Source: Variovorax ginsengisoli
GTDB taxonomy: Bacteria > Pseudomonadota > Gammaproteobacteria > Burkholderiales > Burkholderiaceae_C
Reading direction: 5' to 3'
NCBI RefSeq assembly: GCF_030811835.1
Contig: NZ_JAUSRO010000016.1
Span: 62,001-126,000 of the forward strand
Length of the DNA: 64,000 nt
Notes under the pieces: generated by a model
The model's database searches: none
Told to the model about the DNA's origin: nothing
The model's input: only the letters and a program-made list of their open reading frames with translations
Part shown: piece after piece, positions 56,728 through 64,000 of the stretch
How positions within the stretch are numbered: the first letter of the stretch is position 1
How the letters are laid out: each line of letters starts with the position of its first letter
Made by a program: the position numbers and the translations under genes

Positions 56728-56945
56728 GGTGCTTCCCGGTGGTGCGTGCGTGCAGATGCTACTGCGGGCGCATGCAAAAAACATTCCGGAAAACACGCGA
56801 TGCGACGCCCGGTCAAGTTTTGCGCGACCCCTGGGCAAGAAGGCTGCGGCGGCTGGATCGACCATTCACTGGCCCGCTCAAGGGCTTGTTCGACCGCCGC
56901 TTTTTCCCGGATTTCCACATTCCCACCGTACCCAAGGAACACACC

Positions 56946-57968
56946 ATGCCCAGCAAGACGCATCCGAAGCTCACTGTTGCCGCCGTCCAGGCCGCCCCGG
57001 TTTTCATGGACATCGACGCCACCATCGACAAGACCATCGCGCTGATGAAGCAGGCCGCCGCGCAGGGCGCCACGCTGGTTGCCTTTCCGGAGACCTGGAT
57101 CCCCGGATATCCCTGGTGGATCTGGCTCAACACGCCCGCGGCCGGCATGCGTTTTGTTCAACGCTACTTCGACAATTCCCTGAGCATCGATTCGGCAGAA
57201 TTCAAACGGCTGGCCGACGCCGCCCATGCGCTCAAGGTCTGGCTGTCCTTCGGCTTCAGCGAGCGCGACGGCGGAAGCCTCTACATCGCCCAGGCGCTGA
57301 TCGACGACCAGGGTCAGATCGTGACCACCCGCCGCAAGCTCAAGCCCACGCACGTCGAGCGCACCGTGTTCGGCGACGGCGACGGCAGCGACCTCACGGT
57401 GGCGGATACCGCCATCGGCCAGGTCGGCATGCTCAACTGCTGGGAGCATCTGCAGCCGCTGAGCAAATACGCCCTCTACGCCCAGCACGAGCAGATCCAC
57501 ATCGGCGCGTGGCCCAGTTTCTCGCTGTACACCGGGGCCGCCTACGCATTGAGCGGTGAGGTCAACAACCATGTCAGCCAGGTCTACGCGGTCGAAGGCG
57601 GCTGCTTTGTGCTCGCGCCCTGTGGCGTGGTGTCCAAGGACATGCAGGACGTGCTGTGCACCGACGACATGCAGCGCCAACTGCTGCAGACCGGCGGCGG
57701 CTTTGCGCGCATCTATGGCCCGGACGGCTCGCCACTGGGCCAGAACCTTCCGGAAGGCGAGGAGGGGCTGGTGATCGCCGAGATCGACCTCAGCCTGATC
57801 TCGCTGTCCAAGTCGGTGGCCGACCCGGTGGGCCACTATGCCCGGCCCGACGTCGCACGCCTGTTGCTCAACAAGACCCCGGGTCACCGCGTGGTGTCGC
57901 ACATGCCCGTCGGCGCGGTGGTCGACGATCTTGCGTCGGCAGCATCCGCATCGGCGGCCGTTGCCTGA
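56946..57968 (+). CDS. nitrilase (aliphatic type)
   Basis: The protein has 340 residues from the ATG at 56946 (AAGGAA upstream). The catalytic triad is visible: Glu49 in FPETWIPGYPWW, a lysine in RRKLKPTHVER (131-133), and Cys165 in LNCWEHLQP. It should hydrolyse nitriles to acid and ammonia. The C-terminus (about 40 residues) is disordered. It is likely controlled by the divergent AraC protein across a 218-bp gap. The exact substrate is not predictable. Confidence 0.93.
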   Translation: MPSKTHPKLTVAAVQAAPVFMDIDATIDKTIALMKQAAAQGATLVAFPETWIPGYPWWIWLNTPAAGMRFVQRYFDNSLSIDSAEFKRLADAAHALKVWLSFGFSERDGGSLYIAQALIDDQGQIVTTRRKLKPTHVERTVFGDGDGSDLTVADTAIGQVGMLNCWEHLQPLSKYALYAQHEQIHIGAWPSFSLYTGAAYALSGEVNNHVSQVYAVEGGCFVLAPCGVVSKDMQDVLCTDDMQRQLLQTGGGFARIYGPDGSPLGQNLPEGEEGLVIAEIDLSLISLSKSVADPVGHYARPDVARLLLNKTPGHRVVSHMPVGAVVDDLASAASASAAVA

Positions 57969-58044
57969 TTCAAGGGAGATTCACTGCCCTGCGCCCGCTG
58001 CGCCGCTCGATGGCGCACGCGCGGCGCTGGAATGGCCCAAAACC

Positions 58045-58050
58045 TATAAT
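58045..58050 (+). promoter_or_regulatory. -10-like TATAAT upstream of alaS
   Basis: A perfect TATAAT lies 66 bp before the alaS ATG in the GC-rich gap after the nitrilase. No good TTGACA is visible at the usual spacing, so the promoter call is only moderate. Confidence 0.5.
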
Positions 58051-58116
58051 AGAAGGTTCGGCCCCTATCGGGCATTCAGGTGCATCCAGGCACCTCGGCA
58101 CCCACAAGATTCCAAG

Positions 58117-60741
<2,625 letters not shown>

Positions 60742-60752
60742 GCGTCCGAACG

Positions 60753-61553
60753 GTGCTGCGCATCGCCTTGATCGGTTGCGGTGCCATCGGCACCACTGTG
60801 CTGGAGCTGCTGCAGAACGACCCGGGCCTGCAGGTCAGCGCCATCGTCGTGACGCCGACGGGCCAGGCGGCTGCGCGCGAGGTGGCACGGCGCCTGGCGC
60901 CGCAGGCCGTGGTGGCGAGCGAAGTGCCCGCTGAAGGCATCGACCTGCTGGTCGAAGCCGCCGGGCACGCCGCCGTTGCGCATCACGTGCTGCCTGCGCT
61001 CGAGCGCGGCGTCGCCTGCATCGTGGCATCGATTGGAGCGCTCTCGGCCGAGGGCGTGGCGCAGCAGGTCGAGGCCGCGGCGGTGCGGGGCGGCACCCAG
61101 GTGCAGTTGATCTCTGGCGGCATCGGCGCCATCGACGTGCTGGCGGCCGCCCGCATCGGCGGATTGGACGCCGTGCGCTACACCGGCCGCAAGCCGCCAC
61201 GCGCCTGGAAGGGCACGCCGGCCGAGCAGGCCCATGACCTGGATGCGCTGACGCAGGCAACGGTCATCTTCGAGGGCAGCGCGCGCGACGCCGCCTTGCG
61301 CTACCCCAAGAACGCCAACGTGGCGGCGATGGTGTCGCTGGCGGGCCTGGGGCTCGACGCGACGCGGGTGCAGCTCATCGCCGACCCGGCCGTGAGCGAC
61401 AACATTCATGCCGTCGAAGCGTCGGGCGCCTTCGGCAACTTCGAACTGACGATGCGCAACAGGCCGCTCGCAGCCAATCCCAAGACGTCGGCGCTCACCG
61501 TGTACAGCCTGGTGCGGGCGGTGCGCAACCGCGTGGCGGCGCTGGCCATCTGA
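60753..61553 (+). CDS. nadX: L-aspartate dehydrogenase
   Basis: This 266-residue protein starts at a GTG 11 bp after alaS, so it is possibly read with it. It has an NAD-binding motif (LRIALIGCGAIGTTVLELL), VASIGALSAEGVAQQVE and ISGGIGAIDVLAAARIGG. The conserved histidine lies in DNIHAVEASGAFGNFEL. It converts aspartate to oxaloacetate or iminoaspartate and ammonia, feeding NAD synthesis or nitrogen recycling. The gene symbol is based on family use; the enzyme was not tested. Confidence 0.85.
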   Translation: MLRIALIGCGAIGTTVLELLQNDPGLQVSAIVVTPTGQAAAREVARRLAPQAVVASEVPAEGIDLLVEAAGHAAVAHHVLPALERGVACIVASIGALSAEGVAQQVEAAAVRGGTQVQLISGGIGAIDVLAAARIGGLDAVRYTGRKPPRAWKGTPAEQAHDLDALTQATVIFEGSARDAALRYPKNANVAAMVSLAGLGLDATRVQLIADPAVSDNIHAVEASGAFGNFELTMRNRPLAANPKTSALTVYSLVRAVRNRVAALAI

Positions 61554-61611
61554 GCCGGTTCATCGCAGTATTCCCGCGTCGATTCGGCCAGCTGTCGAAA
61601 CCAGAGGCTCC

Positions 61612-62634
61612 TCAGCCCTCATATCCCTTCGGATTCCCCTGCTGCCAGCGCCAGCTGTCTGCGCACATCTGTTCGATGTCGCGCTTCGCTTCCCAGCCGA
61701 GCGTGGCCTTGGCTTGGGTCACGTCGGCCCAATAGGCGGGCACGTCGCCGCTGCGTCGTGGACCGACGTCGCGCGCAATCGTCTTGCCGCTGACGCGCTC
61801 GAAGGCTCTCACCACGTCGAGCACCGAGCCGCCGATGCCGGTGCCCAGGTTCAGCGTCAACAGGCCGGGGTGGGCCATCACGTGGCGCAGCGCCGCGACG
61901 TGGCCTTCGGCCAGGTCCATCACATGCACGTAGTCCCGCACGCCCGTGCCGTCGGGGGTCGGGTAGTCGCCGCCGTGGATGGTCAGGCGCTCGCGCAGGC
62001 CCACCGCGACCTGCGACACGAAGGGCATCAGGTTGTTGGGTTTGCCGTTGGGATGCTCGCCGATCAGGCCGCTTTCGTGCGCGCCGACCGGGTTGAAGTA
62101 GCGCAGCCGCGCAATGCGCCAGGCCGGGTCGGCAAAGTGCAGGTCGGCCAGAATCTCCTCGACCATGCGCTTGGTGCGGCCGTAGGGGCTGGCTGCCGCG
62201 TAAGGCGCTTCTTCAGGAATGGGCGAGCGCTCGGGCTCGCCGTACACCGTGGCCGATGACGAGAAAATGAGGGTCTTGACCTGCGCTGCCGCCATGGCAC
62301 GCGCCAGGATCACTGTGCCGCCGACGTTCACGTCGTAGTACTGGAGCGGATCGGCCACGGAGTCGCCCACCGCCTTCAGGCCGGCGAAATGAATGACGCC
62401 AGCCACGGCGTGCTGCTCGAACACGCGCGAGAGCAGGGCGCCGTCGCGCACGTCGCCCTGCACCAGCAACGGGCGCTGACCACTGATGCGCTCGATGCGG
62501 TCGAGCACGCGCACGTCGCTGTTGCTGAAGCTGTCGAGCACGATGGGCGTGTAGCCGGCTGCTGTCAGCGCGACACAGGTATGGCTGCCAATGAAGCCGG
62601 CGCCGCCGGTCACGAGGATGTGGGATGTCGGCAT
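61612..62634 (-). CDS. galE: UDP-glucose 4-epimerase
   Basis: This 340-residue short-chain dehydrogenase-like enzyme has the NAD-binding GGAGFIGSHTCVALTAAGY at its start. The catalytic Ser/Tyr/Lys set shows as FSSSATVYGE and AASPYGRTKRMVEEI. Further signatures are RYFNPVGAHESGLIGEHPNG and DYVHVMDLAEGH. It interconverts UDP-glucose and UDP-galactose, giving precursors for polysaccharide. It stands alone, divergent from cynS. Confidence 0.95.
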   Translation of the reverse strand: MPTSHILVTGGAGFIGSHTCVALTAAGYTPIVLDSFSNSDVRVLDRIERISGQRPLLVQGDVRDGALLSRVFEQHAVAGVIHFAGLKAVGDSVADPLQYYDVNVGGTVILARAMAAAQVKTLIFSSSATVYGEPERSPIPEEAPYAAASPYGRTKRMVEEILADLHFADPAWRIARLRYFNPVGAHESGLIGEHPNGKPNNLMPFVSQVAVGLRERLTIHGGDYPTPDGTGVRDYVHVMDLAEGHVAALRHVMAHPGLLTLNLGTGIGGSVLDVVRAFERVSGKTIARDVGPRRSGDVPAYWADVTQAKATLGWEAKRDIEQMCADSWRWQQGNPKGYEG

Positions 62635-62802
62635 GGGATGGGGGTTGAGGGAGAGAAGCGGAAAAGGTCGCTATTGAATATAGCCGAGTGCCATGCATGG
62701 CTTACCTTTCCTGCATGTCCGCCGCGTTGGGCTCGGCCCATGGAGAGGGCAGGCGCGCCTCTTGCAGCGCGCTGTGGCATCCACTTGGCAAGGAGCCTAC
62801 GC

Positions 62803-63246
62803 ATGAACCGCAACGACGTTACCGAAAAGATCATCACCGCGAAGGTGGCCCACGGCATTCAATGGGCCGACGTGGCCCGCAAGGTCGGCCTGTCCAAGGA
62901 ATGGACGACGGCCGGCTGCCTCGGCCAGATGACATTCGACGCCGCGCAGGCCCAGGTCATCGGCGAAATCTTCGGCCTGACGGCCGAGGAGCAGAAGTGG
63001 TTGCAAGTGGTGCCGTACAAAGGCTCGCTGCCAACGCCAGTGCCGACCGACCCGCTGATCTACCGCTGGTATGAAATCGTCAACGTGTATGGCACAACCA
63101 TCAAGGAACTCATCCATGAGGAGTTCGGTGACGGCATCATGAGCGCGATCGACTTCAGCATGGACATCCAGCGCACGGCCGACCCGAAGGGCGATCGTGT
63201 GAACGTGGTGCTCTCGGGGAAGTTCCTGCCTTACAAGCAGTATTAG
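62803..63246 (+). CDS. cynS: cyanase (cyanate hydratase)
   Basis: The protein has 147 residues from the ATG at 62803, close to the usual length. The active-site set is intact: Arg88 and Glu91 in IYRWYEIVNVYG and Ser114 in GIMSAIDF, equivalent to Arg96, Glu99 and Ser122 of the E. coli enzyme. The N-terminus is the helical, HTH-like domain (WADVARKVGLSKEWTTAGCL). It splits cyanate with bicarbonate into ammonia and carbon dioxide. No carbonic anhydrase or cyanate transporter gene is next to it, and no CynR-like regulator either. Confidence 0.95.
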   Translation: MNRNDVTEKIITAKVAHGIQWADVARKVGLSKEWTTAGCLGQMTFDAAQAQVIGEIFGLTAEEQKWLQVVPYKGSLPTPVPTDPLIYRWYEIVNVYGTTIKELIHEEFGDGIMSAIDFSMDIQRTADPKGDRVNVVLSGKFLPYKQY

Positions 63247-63439
63247 TCTTACCAGCCCCAACAACACAGCCGGGCGATGTGTGGCTGAACTGCGGCCCGC
63301 GTATTGCCTGGGCAGATCGCATTGCGGAACTGTGCTCAAGGTAGTGGCGCAATTGTCTCGGATCACGCCAACTTTGCACAACATTTAAGGCCCGACAAGC
63401 TGCTAGAGTCAGCGCAAACCTACAAGTCGGGAGTTATAA

Positions 63440-64000
63440 ATGAAGCGAACCGAGATCGCCGATCGGATCATGGAGAAGCTGGCGCCAGCGGTGCCCGAAC
63501 TGCGCGAGCGGTGGGCCGCGTCGGCCGGTACCATTCACCACTGCGCGATCGACAACCTGCTGCCGGACGACTTGGCGCACAAGATTCGCGACGCCTACCC
63601 TTCTGGTGGGGGCATGAGGACGCTCAAGAGCCTGCGCGAGCTGAAGCATGTCGCGGCGCAGATGAACCAGTACGACCCAATCCTCGAGGAGTCGCTGTAC
63701 GCGTTCCAGGATCCGCGCGTGGTGGCCGCAGTGGGCCAGATCACCGGGCTGCGCGCGCTCGAACCCGACGAGCTGCTGTACGCGGGTGGCATCTCGGTCA
63801 TGTCCAAGGGCCACTTCTTGAACCCGCACGTCGACAACTCGCACGACCGGGATCGCGTGCGCTACCGGGTGCTGAACCTGCTGTACTACGTGTCCCCGGG
63901 TTGGGGCTTGGCGAACGGCGGAAATCTCGAACTGTGGCCGGACGGCCTGGATGGCAAGCAGGTCACCATCGAGAGCCGCTTCAACCGGTTGGCCATCATG
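63440..64000 (+). CDS. 2-oxoglutarate/Fe(II) oxygenase family protein (3' partial)
   Basis: From the ATG at 63440 (SD-like GGGAG upstream) 187 codons run to the window edge. The protein begins MKRTEIADRIMEKLAPAVPE and has the first part of an Fe(II)-binding H-x-D motif, NPHVDNSHD (H130, D132), in a prolyl-hydroxylase-like fold (LLYYVSPGWGLANGGNLELW). The second iron histidine and the 2-oxoglutarate arginine lie near or beyond the end. Members of this family often modify proteins or surface polysaccharides. The target is unknown. Confidence 0.8.
   Translation, partial: MKRTEIADRIMEKLAPAVPELRERWAASAGTIHHCAIDNLLPDDLAHKIRDAYPSGGGMRTLKSLRELKHVAAQMNQYDPILEESLYAFQDPRVVAAVGQITGLRALEPDELLYAGGISVMSKGHFLNPHVDNSHDRDRVRYRVLNLLYYVSPGWGLANGGNLELWPDGLDGKQVTIESRFNRLAIM

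Overview
The window is high-GC DNA, densely packed and with few long gaps. It looks like a betaproteobacterium of the Comamonadaceae, most like Variovorax. The reasons are an SOS-controlled imuA-imuB-dnaE2 mutasome, a complete Wsp chemosensory cluster, a PotABCD-type transporter inside a GABA-catabolic operon, and a cyanase. The genus is an inference from gene content; no search could be run.

Layout. (1) 1-11.8 kb is chromosomal: the 3' part of an alpha/beta hydrolase, a perfect LexA box, imuA-imuB-dnaE2 with overlapping genes, an MmcB-like nuclease, a membrane GGDEF-EAL protein, and a Tat-exported AcpA-type phosphoesterase. (2) 11.83-31.62 kb is a genomic island. It begins in the 3' end of tRNA-Gly(CCC), and a 27-bp copy of that tRNA end lies at 31592-31618. 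It carries a tyrosine integrase, a type I restriction-modification operon (hsdM-hsdS-GIY-YIG-fic-hsdR), a small HTH protein, a possible replication initiator, a transposase remnant, and a four-gene operon of exported proteins ending in a CsgG/FlgT-like lipoprotein. A frameshifted IS5/IS1182-type element lies near its right end. (3) 31.6-36.5 kb is a scrapyard: a truncated serine hydrolase, IS66-like and IS3-like remnants, a 13-G tract, a truncated AAA helicase fused tail to tail with a truncated vgrG, and the tail of a DUF3320-type helicase. (4) 36.5-47.0 kb holds a methyl-accepting chemotaxis gene divergent from wspABCDEFR. (5) 47.0-55.8 kb is a gabT-ABC transporter-gabD operon with a divergent GabR/MocR-type regulator. 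(6) 55.8-64.0 kb is an AraC regulator divergent from a nitrilase, alaS, an aspartate dehydrogenase gene, galE, cynS, and the start of a 2OG-Fe(II) oxygenase.

How the genes work together. LexA should control the mutagenic polymerase cassette. The Wsp proteins form a surface-sensing chain: receptor WspA, couplers WspB and WspD, methyltransferase WspC, kinase WspE, methylesterase WspF and output cyclase WspR. Here WspR lacks the Asp of its inhibitory site. The GABA operon pairs uptake with transaminase and dehydrogenase steps leading to succinate. The nitrilase, cyanase and aspartate dehydrogenase suggest further use of unusual nitrogen sources.

Most worth a second look are the Fic and GIY-YIG genes inside the hsd operon, with a palindrome upstream of fic, the island-borne envelope operon, and the altered inhibitory site of WspR.
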